A stretch of DNA of 64,000 nt from Anaerostipes hominis (ex Lee et al. 2021) (lineage in GTDB: Bacteria; Bacillota; Clostridia; Lachnospirales; Lachnospiraceae). Of this stretch, positions 1 through 8,055 are shown piece by piece (the first letter of the stretch is position 1; every line of letters begins with the position of its first letter). Under the pieces are notes generated by a model. It searched no databases. It was not told the origin of the DNA and saw only the letters and a list, made by a program, of their open reading frames with translations. The position numbers and the translations under genes were made by a program. The stretch is taken from positions 186,001 to 250,000 of the forward strand of contig NZ_NQOG01000002.1 of the NCBI RefSeq assembly GCF_002270485.1, given 5' to 3'.

Positions 1-1
1 C

Positions 2-952
2 GGCGCGGTAGTGGCTGTTGTAATGCTTGTGCCGTCTGTCGTCAGCATTACGGTTTTAAAAATATTGGAGAAATACCAGATTCGGTATAACAAGATTTCC
101 AAGATCGAACTGAAAAAGAACAGAGTCAGAGATGGTTTATGCGGCGGGGTCAGTATTCTTCTGATCGTCAGCGTCTTATCTGTATTTGCAGTCATTTTTG
201 TGATTCCATTTGTGGAAGAATGGCCTTACAGGCTTAGTTTTACACTGGACAATTTCAGAAATGTCTTTGAGGACCCGAACCTTTTCAATGTCTACACAAA
301 TTCATTGTTTGTAGCCGCGGCCACGGCTGCCCTCGGAACCATAGCCGCATATGGAAGCGCGCTGGTGACAGCCAGGAGCAAGATCAGCCAAAAGGCAAAA
401 GACATGATAGAAGGAATTGCCCTGGTGACAAACACGATACCCGGAATGGTGCTGGGCCTCGCATTTTTATTCTTATTTTCAGGCACCGGTCTTCAAAATA
501 CATTTTTGCTGATCATTATCTGCAACGTGGTCCACTTTTTTTCCACGCCTTATCTGATGATGAAGAGTTCTCTGGGGAAAATGAACGCCTCATGGGAGAC
601 AACGGCGATGCTCATGGGAGACAGCTGGGCAAAAACCATTTTGAGGATCGTAACGCCCAACGCATTGAGTACGATCATCGAGGTATTCAGCTATTACTTT
701 ATCAATGCCATGGTGACGATCAGTGCGGTCATCTTTATCGCAGGGGCCAGGACAATGGTCATCACGACAAAGATCAAAGAACTGCAGTATTATAACAAAT
801 TTAACGAAGTATTTGTGCTTTCTCTTTTAATCCTTGCGACAAATATTATCGGTAAGTTTGCATTTACCAAGCTTGCAGGGGTCACAGAAGGAGGAGCGGC
901 TGGACAATTCTTTAAATTACATATTAGAAAAAACAAGGAGAGAAGTTTATGA
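2..952 (+). CDS. ABC transporter permease, probable 2-aminoethylphosphonate uptake (5' end cut by window)
   Basis: Inner-membrane permease of an ABC importer. The frame is open to the left edge, so the true start lies outside the window; a GTG at position 11 is only an internal candidate. The visible part has a basic cytoplasmic linker, then about six hydrophobic segments typical of a BPD-type permease domain, with an EAA-like loop around the residues ETTAMLMGDSWAKTILRI. The linker suggests this is the second half of a fused two-domain permease. Its stop overlaps the start of the binding-protein gene (ATGA), and phnW and phnX follow, so 2-aminoethylphosphonate is the likely substrate. That is inference from context; the sequence alone only shows a permease of the iron/phosphonate/spermidine type. 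Confidence 0.8.
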   Translation, partial: GAVVAVVMLVPSVVSITVLKILEKYQIRYNKISKIELKKNRVRDGLCGGVSILLIVSVLSVFAVIFVIPFVEEWPYRLSFTLDNFRNVFEDPNLFNVYTNSLFVAAATAALGTIAAYGSALVTARSKISQKAKDMIEGIALVTNTIPGMVLGLAFLFLFSGTGLQNTFLLIIICNVVHFFSTPYLMMKSSLGKMNASWETTAMLMGDSWAKTILRIVTPNALSTIIEVFSYYFINAMVTISAVIFIAGARTMVITTKIKELQYYNKFNEVFVLSLLILATNIIGKFAFTKLAGVTEGGAAGQFFKLHIRKNKERSL

Positions 953-1956
953 GAAAGACATGGTTAAAAAGAGTATCAGTGATGTGTATGGCTGCCCTTC
1001 TGACAGCGACCGGAGTGTTCACTTCCGGGTGTTCCGCCAAAAAACAGGATGAGCAGGTAGTAATCTATTCCAACGCGGACGACGAAGCTGTGGAGGCAAT
1101 GAAAAAAGCACTGGACGGAAACGGATACAAAGGGAAATATATTCTTCAGACGTTTGGAACCTCAGAACTGGGAGGAAAGCTGATCGCAGAGGGCAAAAAT
1201 ATAGAGGCCGATATGGTGACGATGAGCACTTTTTATATTGAGAGTGCCCAGAAGAAAAACAAGATGTTTGCGGATCTTGGTTTCGACAGGAACTTAAAGA
1301 AGGAATCTGATTTTCAGAAATATGAGTCTCCGATCACGGCACAGGAAGGAACGCTGATCCTGAACACGGAAGTAATGAAGGAGAAGAAACTTCCGAAACC
1401 GGAGTCTATCAAAGACCTGGCAAAGCCTGTGTATAAAGGATCTATTTCTGTGACGGATATTAAAGCATCTTCCACCGCATGGCTTTTAATCCAGGGTCTT
1501 GTGTCTGAATATGGGGAGAAGGAGGCAAAAAGTATCCTCCATGACATTTACCAGAATGCAGGAGACCACATCGAAGATTCAGGCTCTGCTCCGATCAAGA
1601 AGGTCCGGGCAGGGGAAGTGGCCATCGGATTCGGTTTAAGACAGCAGGCGGTGGCAGACAAAAAGGACGGTCTTCCGATTGATTATGTAGACCCGAAAGA
1701 AGGAAACTTTTCTCTGACAGAGTGTGTTTCCGTAGTGGACAAAAAAGACAGCGACAAGAAAGAACTTGCCCTTGAGATGGCAGAGTGTATTATCAAAAAG
1801 GGAAGAACAGACTTGATCAGGACTTATCCGATCCCGATTTATAATGGCGAAGACGAATCAGGTGAAAATAAATCCGGAAATCCAAAAGTATTTAAAGAAA
1901 AGCTGACTTTGGATCTTCTGGAAAAACATCAGAGATTATCAGAAAGCGCAAAATAA
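949..1956 (+). CDS. Extracellular solute-binding lipoprotein, probable 2-aminoethylphosphonate ABC transporter
   Basis: Substrate-binding lipoprotein of 335 residues. The N-terminus has KR residues, a hydrophobic stretch and a lipobox (FTSGC) with the lipidated cysteine at residue 28. The mature part resembles family-1/FbpA-like periplasmic binding proteins. AAGGAG lies just upstream of the ATG, which overlaps the permease stop by four bases. Together with the permease, phnW and phnX it forms one operon for uptake and breakdown of 2-aminoethylphosphonate. Substrate assignment is by context; related proteins bind Fe3+ or polyamines. Confidence 0.8.
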   Translation: MRKTWLKRVSVMCMAALLTATGVFTSGCSAKKQDEQVVIYSNADDEAVEAMKKALDGNGYKGKYILQTFGTSELGGKLIAEGKNIEADMVTMSTFYIESAQKKNKMFADLGFDRNLKKESDFQKYESPITAQEGTLILNTEVMKEKKLPKPESIKDLAKPVYKGSISVTDIKASSTAWLLIQGLVSEYGEKEAKSILHDIYQNAGDHIEDSGSAPIKKVRAGEVAIGFGLRQQAVADKKDGLPIDYVDPKEGNFSLTECVSVVDKKDSDKKELALEMAECIIKKGRTDLIRTYPIPIYNGEDESGENKSGNPKVFKEKLTLDLLEKHQRLSESAK

Positions 1957-1971
1957 GAGAAAGGTATAAAA

Positions 1972-3069
1972 ATGAACCAGTATAAGCTATTAACCCCCGG
2001 TCCGCTTACAACCACGGACACTGTAAAACAAGAGATGCTTTTTGATCACTGCACCTGGGATGAAGATTATAAAAACATCACCCAGAAGATAAGGAAGCAG
2101 CTGCTTTCCCTTGCTCACGTGTCAGAGGACGACTATACGGCCGTCCTCATGCAGGGCAACGGGACCTTCGGTGTAGAATCCGTGATCACCAGCGTGATAA
2201 ATGAAAACGGAAAGCTGTTGATCATTGCCAACGGTGCATATGGGGAGCGCATGGCGGACATTGCAGAGCATGCAGGGATACCTTATGAAATTTATCGGGA
2301 AGATTATAGAAAGGTTCCCCGGGCAGCAGTTGTTGAGAAGATACTGAGAGAAGATCCTGCAATCACTCATGCGGCTATGGTGCACAGTGAGACGACTTCC
2401 GGCATTCTCAATGATATTGAGGCCATTGCTTCTGTGGTGAAGAAACACAATAAGATATTGATTGTCGATGCTATGAGCAGTTTCGGAGGCGTGGACATTG
2501 AAGTCGGACAATTAGGCATTGATTTTCTCATAAGCAGCGCAAATAAATGTATTCAGGGTGTCCCAGGCTTTTCTTTTATTATTGCCGATAAAAAGAAGCT
2601 GTCAGACAGTAAAGGAAACGCCAGAAGCCTGTCTCTTGACTTATATGACCAGTGGGAAACGATGGAGAAGGATGGAAAATGGAGGTTCACTTCCCCTACC
2701 CATACTATCCTGGCCTTTGCAAAAGCGCTTAAAGAGCTGGAATCAGAAGGCGGAATCCCAAAAAGAGCGGCCCGATATCGGGAAAATAACCGTATTTTGA
2801 TCGAACGGTTTCGCTCAATGGGCATGCTGCCTTATATTGACGGCACTCATCAGGGTCCGGTCATCACTACGTTTTTGTATCCGGAAGATGCAGATTTTAC
2901 GTTCAGTGAGATGTATCATTATATCAAAGAGCGCGGGTATGCGATATATCCGGGAAAGGTGACGGAAGCCGAGACGTTCCGCATCGGCACCATCGGAGAA
3001 ATATACCCGGAGGATATTGAGAAACTCTCAGAAATCATGGAGCAATTTTTAAAGGAGAAGAAACAATGA
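1972..3069 (+). CDS. phnW: 2-aminoethylphosphonate--pyruvate transaminase
   Basis: PLP-dependent class V aminotransferase of 365 residues, the usual length for PhnW. It converts 2-aminoethylphosphonate and pyruvate to phosphonoacetaldehyde and L-alanine in the cytoplasm. Visible signatures are the N-terminal LLTPGPLTTTDTVK, the conserved HSETTSGILND region, VDAMSSFGG with the PLP-contacting aspartate, and SSANKCIQGVPG carrying the Schiff-base lysine. The ATG at 1972 follows an AGAAAGG site. The stop overlaps phnX by four bases, which supports coupled translation of the two enzymes that act in sequence. Confidence 0.95.
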   Translation: MNQYKLLTPGPLTTTDTVKQEMLFDHCTWDEDYKNITQKIRKQLLSLAHVSEDDYTAVLMQGNGTFGVESVITSVINENGKLLIIANGAYGERMADIAEHAGIPYEIYREDYRKVPRAAVVEKILREDPAITHAAMVHSETTSGILNDIEAIASVVKKHNKILIVDAMSSFGGVDIEVGQLGIDFLISSANKCIQGVPGFSFIIADKKKLSDSKGNARSLSLDLYDQWETMEKDGKWRFTSPTHTILAFAKALKELESEGGIPKRAARYRENNRILIERFRSMGMLPYIDGTHQGPVITTFLYPEDADFTFSEMYHYIKERGYAIYPGKVTEAETFRIGTIGEIYPEDIEKLSEIMEQFLKEKKQ

Positions 3070-3851
3070 GCAGATGTATAGAAGCAGTCATTTTTGACTG
3101 GGCCGGTACAACGGTAGATTATGGATGTTTTGCACCGGTGCAGGCTTTCGTGGAAGTGTTTAAACATTTTGGGATCGAACCGACGATGGATGAGGTGAGA
3201 GAACCTATGGGAATGCTGAAGATCGATCATATCAGGACGATGCTTTCCATGCCGCGGATTCATGATCTGTGGGTGAAGGAACATGGATCTGAACCTTCCG
3301 AGGATCACGTGCTTCAGATGTATGATTTATTTGAATCCAAACTTATGAGTATTTTAGACCAGTTTACAACGCTCAAGCCGTATGTGACGGAAACGGTGGA
3401 GTTTCTCAGGCAGAAGAACATTAAGATCGGCTCCACGACCGGCTATACGGATACTATGATGGAAGTCGTGACGAAAGGTGCAAAGGAACAGGGATATGAG
3501 CCTGACGCATGGTTTTCACCGGATTCCACAGAAGGAATCGGGCGGCCTTATCCATATATGATATTTAAAAATCTGGAAGCTTTGAAGGTTTCCACGGTAA
3601 AAAATGTGGTGAAGATCGGAGATACGGTTTCCGATATCAAAGAAGCACGGCATGCGGGTGTCATTTCTGTGGGTGTGGTGGAAGGAAGCTCAGAGATGGG
3701 ACTGACCAAAGAGGAATACGAAAATATGACAGATTCACAGAAGGAAGCTGTGTGCAGGAAAGTAAAGGAAACCTTTAAAAATGCCGGTGCCCATTATGTA
3801 ATACAAAATTTGTCCGAACTGGAGGAGCTGCTGAAAAAACTGACTCAATAA
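3066..3851 (+). CDS. phnX: Phosphonoacetaldehyde hydrolase
   Basis: HAD-superfamily C-P bond hydrolase of 261 residues that splits phosphonoacetaldehyde into acetaldehyde and phosphate. The N-terminal FDWAGTTVDYG carries the nucleophilic aspartate in the form typical of PhnX, and MGMLKIDHIR carries the lysine that forms the Schiff base with substrate. The later KIGDTVSDIKEA motif is the metal-binding acidic region. It overlaps the end of phnW (ATGA) and closes the operon; a terminator-like hairpin follows. Confidence 0.95.
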   Translation: MSRCIEAVIFDWAGTTVDYGCFAPVQAFVEVFKHFGIEPTMDEVREPMGMLKIDHIRTMLSMPRIHDLWVKEHGSEPSEDHVLQMYDLFESKLMSILDQFTTLKPYVTETVEFLRQKNIKIGSTTGYTDTMMEVVTKGAKEQGYEPDAWFSPDSTEGIGRPYPYMIFKNLEALKVSTVKNVVKIGDTVSDIKEARHAGVISVGVVEGSSEMGLTKEEYENMTDSQKEAVCRKVKETFKNAGAHYVIQNLSELEELLKKLTQ

Positions 3852-3897
3852 AGGTCTTTATGTTTTCGATAAGATTGCATATAATATAGAAATATGA

Positions 3898-3942
3898 AAT
3901 AATAAGTCATATCATTTAAGATATGGCTTATTTAGTTTTAAC
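3898..3942 (+). terminator. Intrinsic terminator after phn operon
   Basis: Inverted repeat with 12-base arms, AATAAGTCATAT and ATATGGCTTATT (one G-T pair), separated by eight bases and followed by TTTAGTTTTA. It lies between phnX and the ZIP transporter gene. The stem is A+T-rich, so it may be moderate in strength. Confidence 0.55.
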
Positions 3943-3967
3943 AAAAAGCAATAAAGGAGTGGGATAT

Positions 3968-4753
3968 ATGGAAGCTTTAAAGTGGGCGGCCGGAGGTACG
4001 GGATTTACATTTTTGATGACAGCCCTCGGCTCAGCCACTGTTTTTTTCTTAAAGAAAGATGTGCAGGAAAATATGCAGAGGGTCTTTTTGGGGTTTGCCG
4101 CAGGAGTTATGGTCGCAGCGTCTGTATGGTCCCTGCTCATTCCTGCTATCGAAGAGGCAGAAGCTAATGGGCAGATAGGCTGGATACCGGCTGCCGGAGG
4201 CTTTATCCTCGGGGGAGTTTTCCTGCTTTTGATGGACCGGCTGATGCCTCATCTGCATCTGGGGGAGAAACATCCGGAGGGACTTTCCTCCTCGTTTAAA
4301 AGGACGACCCTGCTCGTCCTTGCCGTCACTTTACACAACATTCCGGAGGGTATGGCTGTCGGTGTGGCTTTCGCCGTGGCAAGCGGACACGGAGGAGTGG
4401 GATTCAGCGGTGCTGTGGCCCTGGCCATCGGGATCGGGATTCAGAATTTCCCGGAAGGGGCGGCAATTTCTCTTCCGCTAAGGAGAGAAGGTTTTTCTAA
4501 AGGAAAGGCATTTTTGTTCGGGGCACTGTCCGGTGCGGTGGAATTTGTGTTCGGTGTGCTGGCCGTGCTGGCAGCGGAAGGACTTGGAACTTATATGCCG
4601 TGGCTTTTGTCTTTTGCCGCGGGAGCTATGATCTATGTGGTAGTGGAAGAACTGATCCCCGAGGCACACCTTGGGGAACACTCCCACACGGGAACCCTGG
4701 GCGTCATGGTTGGATTCCTGATCATGATGGTACTGGATGTGGCTTTGGGATAG
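3968..4753 (+). CDS. ZIP family divalent metal transporter
   Basis: Polytopic membrane protein, 261 residues from the chosen start. The ATG at 3968 has AAAGGAG upstream; an in-frame ATG at 3923 lies in the terminator hairpin and lacks a site. The protein has about eight hydrophobic segments, a HLHLGEKHPEG cytoplasmic histidine loop, and the two ZIP metal-binding helices, LHNIPEGMAVGVAF and QNFPEGAAISLPL. It belongs to the ZupT-like branch that imports zinc, iron or manganese. Monocistronic: a terminator lies on either side. Confidence 0.9.
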   Translation: MEALKWAAGGTGFTFLMTALGSATVFFLKKDVQENMQRVFLGFAAGVMVAASVWSLLIPAIEEAEANGQIGWIPAAGGFILGGVFLLLMDRLMPHLHLGEKHPEGLSSSFKRTTLLVLAVTLHNIPEGMAVGVAFAVASGHGGVGFSGAVALAIGIGIQNFPEGAAISLPLRREGFSKGKAFLFGALSGAVEFVFGVLAVLAAEGLGTYMPWLLSFAAGAMIYVVVEELIPEAHLGEHSHTGTLGVMVGFLIMMVLDVALG

Positions 4754-4785
4754 CCAGTGCATAGCTGCTTTACGGATCGGGCTCA

Positions 4786-4837
4786 GAGAACGAAAACAGG
4801 CGCGAGATATTTATCTCACGCCTGTTTTTTCGTTCTC
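4786..4837. terminator. Bidirectional terminator between ZIP gene and HD hydrolase
   Basis: Near-perfect inverted repeat: GAGAACGAAAACAGGCG continues to GAGA, a short A/T loop, then the mirror arm ending CGTTCTC, with T-runs on both strands. It serves the two convergent genes. The TAA stop of the minus-strand gene lies in the loop, so the last codons of that gene form one arm. Confidence 0.85.
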
Positions 4838-5392
4838 TATATCGATATCAATGGTATCTTTAAATACCTGTTCTACCAGACAGCAGTACTCTTTGTATTC
4901 GTGATAATCAGAAAACTCTTCAAAACACTCGATCATGCTTTTGTAATACCAGCCCTGCATATTCTTATCTTTCATATTAAAGCGCTGCCACAGCTCGTCT
5001 CCCAGAAGCTTGTAGTCTCTGGCCAGAGAACGGACGTTGGCAAGCTTGTCCCCAAGGGCAATGACTTTGGCAGGACGTTTGGCGCGGTGTTTTAAGAAGT
5101 CCACAGTATGACGTTTTCTCTCAATCCAGGATCTGCTCTTGTCCTCACTCTCCATCAGGACATAATCCGCTACTTTGTCCCCAAATTCCCTCCGTATATC
5201 CTCTCCGGTCACATCTTTGCAGTCTTCGATGACATCGTGGAGGACCGCGGCGCACATCATCTCTTCATCCGGCGTAATGCCGGCAACGATCGAGGTGACT
5301 TCCAGGGGATGGATCATAAATGGGATATCGGTTCCCTTTCGCTTCTGGCCGGAATGGGCTTTCGCTGCAAAGATAATTGCTTTCTCAAACAT
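4811..5392 (-). CDS. HD-domain phosphohydrolase, RelA/SpoT-hydrolase-like (small)
   Basis: Cytoplasmic HD-domain protein of 193 residues. The opening FEKAIIFAAKAHSGQKRKG, the HPLEV segment and HDVIEDCKDV match the hydrolase half of RelA/SpoT proteins, with metal-binding His and HD residues in place. There is no synthetase, TGS or ACT domain, so it resembles stand-alone small alarmone hydrolases or related nucleotide hydrolases. The start at 5392 has AAAAAAGGAG upstream; a longer reading starting at 5440 has no site. It may degrade (p)ppGpp, but the substrate is inferred from the family only. Confidence 0.8.
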   Translation of the reverse strand: MFEKAIIFAAKAHSGQKRKGTDIPFMIHPLEVTSIVAGITPDEEMMCAAVLHDVIEDCKDVTGEDIRREFGDKVADYVLMESEDKSRSWIERKRHTVDFLKHRAKRPAKVIALGDKLANVRSLARDYKLLGDELWQRFNMKDKNMQGWYYKSMIECFEEFSDYHEYKEYCCLVEQVFKDTIDIDIENEKTGVR

Positions 5393-5499
5393 GGGTTTCT
5401 CCTTTTTTGCGGACATTTTTACATACTTATCATAAATCATTTTTATGATGCGGTCAATGAAGGAATTCTCTGCTTTGATGCTTTAAAGTGACGATGTGT

Positions 5500-5528
5500 T
5501 GACTTTTCCCCATCGCCACGGTAAAATG
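5500..5528 (+). promoter_or_regulatory. Sigma-A type promoter for tyrA-aroA
   Basis: TTGACT, a 17-base spacer, then TAAAAT, ending 34 bases before the tyrA ATG. Both boxes are close to consensus. Confidence 0.65.
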
Positions 5529-5562
5529 AACCATATCAATCAACACAAGGAGAGCGATCTAT

Positions 5563-6672
5563 ATGTCAACAGAGACGAATTTTACAATAGGATTTATCGG
5601 GCTTGGACTCATCGGAGGGTCCATTGCCAAAAATGTACGCCGTGTATTTCCGAACTATACGGTGATCGGATATGACACAGATAAAGAAGCCCTGAAAAAG
5701 GCTGTGGAGGAAGGAGTTCTCGACCGCCCGGCGGCGGAACTTAACAGTGATTTTTCCGAATGCAGCTATATTTTTCTATGTGCGCCGGTGCAGCATAACC
5801 TCCAGTTTTTAGAGCAGCTGAAGCCATATTTGAAAGAGGGATGCATCGTGACGGATGTGGGAAGCGTAAAAGGTGGGATTCATAAAAAAGTAAAAGATCT
5901 GGACATGGAGACCTGCTTTATCGGGGGACATCCCATGGTTGGTTCAGAAAAAGCCGGATTTTCTTACAGCTCTGACCGTTTGATTGAAAATGCCTATTAT
6001 TTTATTACGCCGACAGAAAAAGTAAATACCGAGAAGGTAAAAGAATTTACATCTTTCATAGAAGAACTGGGTGCATTGACGATCCTGCTGGATGCAAAGC
6101 GCCACGACGCTTTTACTGCCGCGATCAGCCATGTTCCGCATATTATGGCGGCAGAACTGGTACATACGGTGAGAAATATGGACACCGAAGACGGCATCTT
6201 AAAACAGCTGGCAGCCGGCGGGTTTAAAGATATCACAAGGATTGCATCATCCTCTCCTGTTGTCTGGGAGCAGATCAGTCTTTCCAATAAGGAAAACATA
6301 AGAGAGCTTTTAGTGCAGATCAAAGACAGCATTTCCGAAATGATCCATGCGCTGGACAGAGACGACCACAGTTATCTGAACGAGTATTTTAGAGAGGCAG
6401 GGGAGTACCGGGAGACCGTTCCGGACAGTGCCGTGGGACTGATGGAAAAATCTTATGAGATATTTGTAGATATTCCGGATGAGCCGGGAACATTGTCTAC
6501 GACTACGACCCTGCTGGCGCTTAATAACATCAGTATTAAAAATATCGGAATCATCCATAACCGGGAGTTTGAGGAAGGTGTCTTAAAGATTATGCTCTAT
6601 GATGATGTCTCCGCCAAACGCGCCAGAGAGATACTGCAGGATAAAAATTACAGTGTATATGAAAGGAACTAG
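5563..6672 (+). CDS. tyrA: Prephenate dehydrogenase with C-terminal ACT domain
   Basis: Converts prephenate to 4-hydroxyphenylpyruvate with NAD+ for tyrosine synthesis. The 369-residue protein opens with the Rossmann motif GFIGLGLIGGSIA, followed by the conserved DVGSVKG and GGHPMVGSEKAG segments and the helical dimerisation region with SHVPHIMAA. An ACT domain, probably for feedback by tyrosine, starts near residue 300 (FVDIPDEPGTLST). AAGGAG precedes the start and a good promoter lies upstream. aroA starts two bases after the stop, so the two chorismate/tyrosine genes are cotranscribed. Confidence 0.93.
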   Translation: MSTETNFTIGFIGLGLIGGSIAKNVRRVFPNYTVIGYDTDKEALKKAVEEGVLDRPAAELNSDFSECSYIFLCAPVQHNLQFLEQLKPYLKEGCIVTDVGSVKGGIHKKVKDLDMETCFIGGHPMVGSEKAGFSYSSDRLIENAYYFITPTEKVNTEKVKEFTSFIEELGALTILLDAKRHDAFTAAISHVPHIMAAELVHTVRNMDTEDGILKQLAAGGFKDITRIASSSPVVWEQISLSNKENIRELLVQIKDSISEMIHALDRDDHSYLNEYFREAGEYRETVPDSAVGLMEKSYEIFVDIPDEPGTLSTTTTLLALNNISIKNIGIIHNREFEEGVLKIMLYDDVSAKRAREILQDKNYSVYERN

Positions 6673-6674
6673 AA

Positions 6675-7955
6675 ATGAAACTTAAGAAAGTAGAAGGACT
6701 AAAAGGCACGATATCCATACCGGGAGATAAATCCATCAGCCACAGGGCGGTCATGTTCGGCTCTCTGGCAAAGGGAACGACACATATCACAAACTTCTTA
6801 TCCGGTGCGGACTGCCTGGCTACCATAGACTGTTTTCGGGCAATGGGAGTCAGGATAGAACAGGACGGCACAGAGGTTACGGTACACGGCAACGGCCTCC
6901 ACGGACTTAAAAAACCTGAGAAACAGCTGGATGTGGGAAACAGCGGGACGACGACCCGGCTGATCTCCGGGATTCTCTGCGGACAGGATTTTGAAGTTAC
7001 GCTTTCAGGCGATGCATCTTTAAACAAACGCCCCATGGGGCGCATCATGATACCGCTCTCTGTGATGGGAGCAGAAATTGAGAGTGTCAGCGGAAATGGA
7101 TGTGCTCCGTTAAGGATTAACGGAAAACCGCTGAAGGCGGTCCACTATGAATCACCGGTGGCATCTGCCCAGGTGAAATCCGCAGTTCTTCTCGCCGGAC
7201 TTTATGCGGACGGCAGAACGAGTGTCACAGAGCCTGCCCTGTCCAGGAACCATACGGAACTGATGCTTAAGTCTTTCGGAGTTCAGGTATTGTCGGAGGG
7301 TACAACGGCATCCGTGATGCCGCCAAAAGAGATGACGGCCACGGACATTGCAGTGCCGGGGGATATTTCATCTGCAGCGTTTTTCATTGCCGCGGGACTT
7401 GTGACTCCGGATTCCTGTATTACCTTGAAACAGGTCGGCATTAACCCGACCAGGAACGGCATCATCAAAGTCTGTGAAGCTATGGGGGCAGATCTTACGA
7501 TGTCCAATGTAAAAGACGATAACGGAGAACCGACGGCAGATATTACAGTAAAAACAAGCAGGCTGAAAGGCACGGAGATCGGCGGAGAGCTGATTCCCAC
7601 ACTGATTGATGAAATCCCTGTCATTGCATTGATGGCGGCTTTTGCAGAAGGCGAGACCGTCATCAAAGATGCGGCAGAACTTAAAGTGAAAGAATCTAAC
7701 CGGATTGATCTGACCGTGGATAACCTGGTGAAAATGGGAGTCAATGCCGAGGCCACCGATGACGGAATGATCATCCGCGGCGGAAATCCACTGAGGGGAG
7801 TGTCTATCCACTGCAAATATGACCACCGGATCGCCATGACATTTTCTGTCGCAGGGATCAATGCACAGGGAACGACGGTCATTGAGGATGCAGAGTGTGT
7901 GGACGTGTCATATCCCAACTTTTATGAGCAGTTACATATGCTCGCCGGACAATAG
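6675..7955 (+). CDS. aroA: 3-phosphoshikimate 1-carboxyvinyltransferase (EPSP synthase)
   Basis: Joins shikimate-3-phosphate and PEP to give EPSP in the shikimate pathway. The 426-residue protein shows the expected PGDKSISHRA near the N-terminus, LDVGNSGTTTRL, NKRPMGR, the central LSRNHTELMLKSFG, and KESNRIDLTVDNL with DHRIAMTFSVAG near the C-terminus. It follows tyrA by two bases. A promoter for the next gene begins 11 bases after its stop. Confidence 0.95.
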   Translation: MKLKKVEGLKGTISIPGDKSISHRAVMFGSLAKGTTHITNFLSGADCLATIDCFRAMGVRIEQDGTEVTVHGNGLHGLKKPEKQLDVGNSGTTTRLISGILCGQDFEVTLSGDASLNKRPMGRIMIPLSVMGAEIESVSGNGCAPLRINGKPLKAVHYESPVASAQVKSAVLLAGLYADGRTSVTEPALSRNHTELMLKSFGVQVLSEGTTASVMPPKEMTATDIAVPGDISSAAFFIAAGLVTPDSCITLKQVGINPTRNGIIKVCEAMGADLTMSNVKDDNGEPTADITVKTSRLKGTEIGGELIPTLIDEIPVIALMAAFAEGETVIKDAAELKVKESNRIDLTVDNLVKMGVNAEATDDGMIIRGGNPLRGVSIHCKYDHRIAMTFSVAGINAQGTTVIEDAECVDVSYPNFYEQLHMLAGQ

Positions 7956-7965
7956 GATTCTTCCA

Positions 7966-7994
7966 TTGACAAGCTGGAAAATTCTTCATACAAT
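7966..7994 (+). promoter_or_regulatory. Strong sigma-A type promoter upstream of the secreted glycoside-hydrolase-like gene
   Basis: TTGACA, 17-base spacer, TACAAT. It matches consensus at 11 of 12 positions and sits about 60 bases before the ATG at 8056. Confidence 0.75.
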
Positions 7995-8055
7995 GGAGAC
8001 AGCAGTGACAGAAAATTGACAGAATCAAATAGTGGGAAGGGAAGGATCGCAGAGT

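Noticed and set aside
3923-3967. Upstream ATG of the ZIP transporter
   Set aside because: It lies in the terminator hairpin of the phn operon with no ribosome-binding site; the ATG at 3968 has AAAGGAG.
7283-7918. Minus-strand ORF of 211 codons opposite aroA
   Set aside because: Antisense shadow of a confident gene; low-complexity Ser/Pro/Thr-rich peptide.
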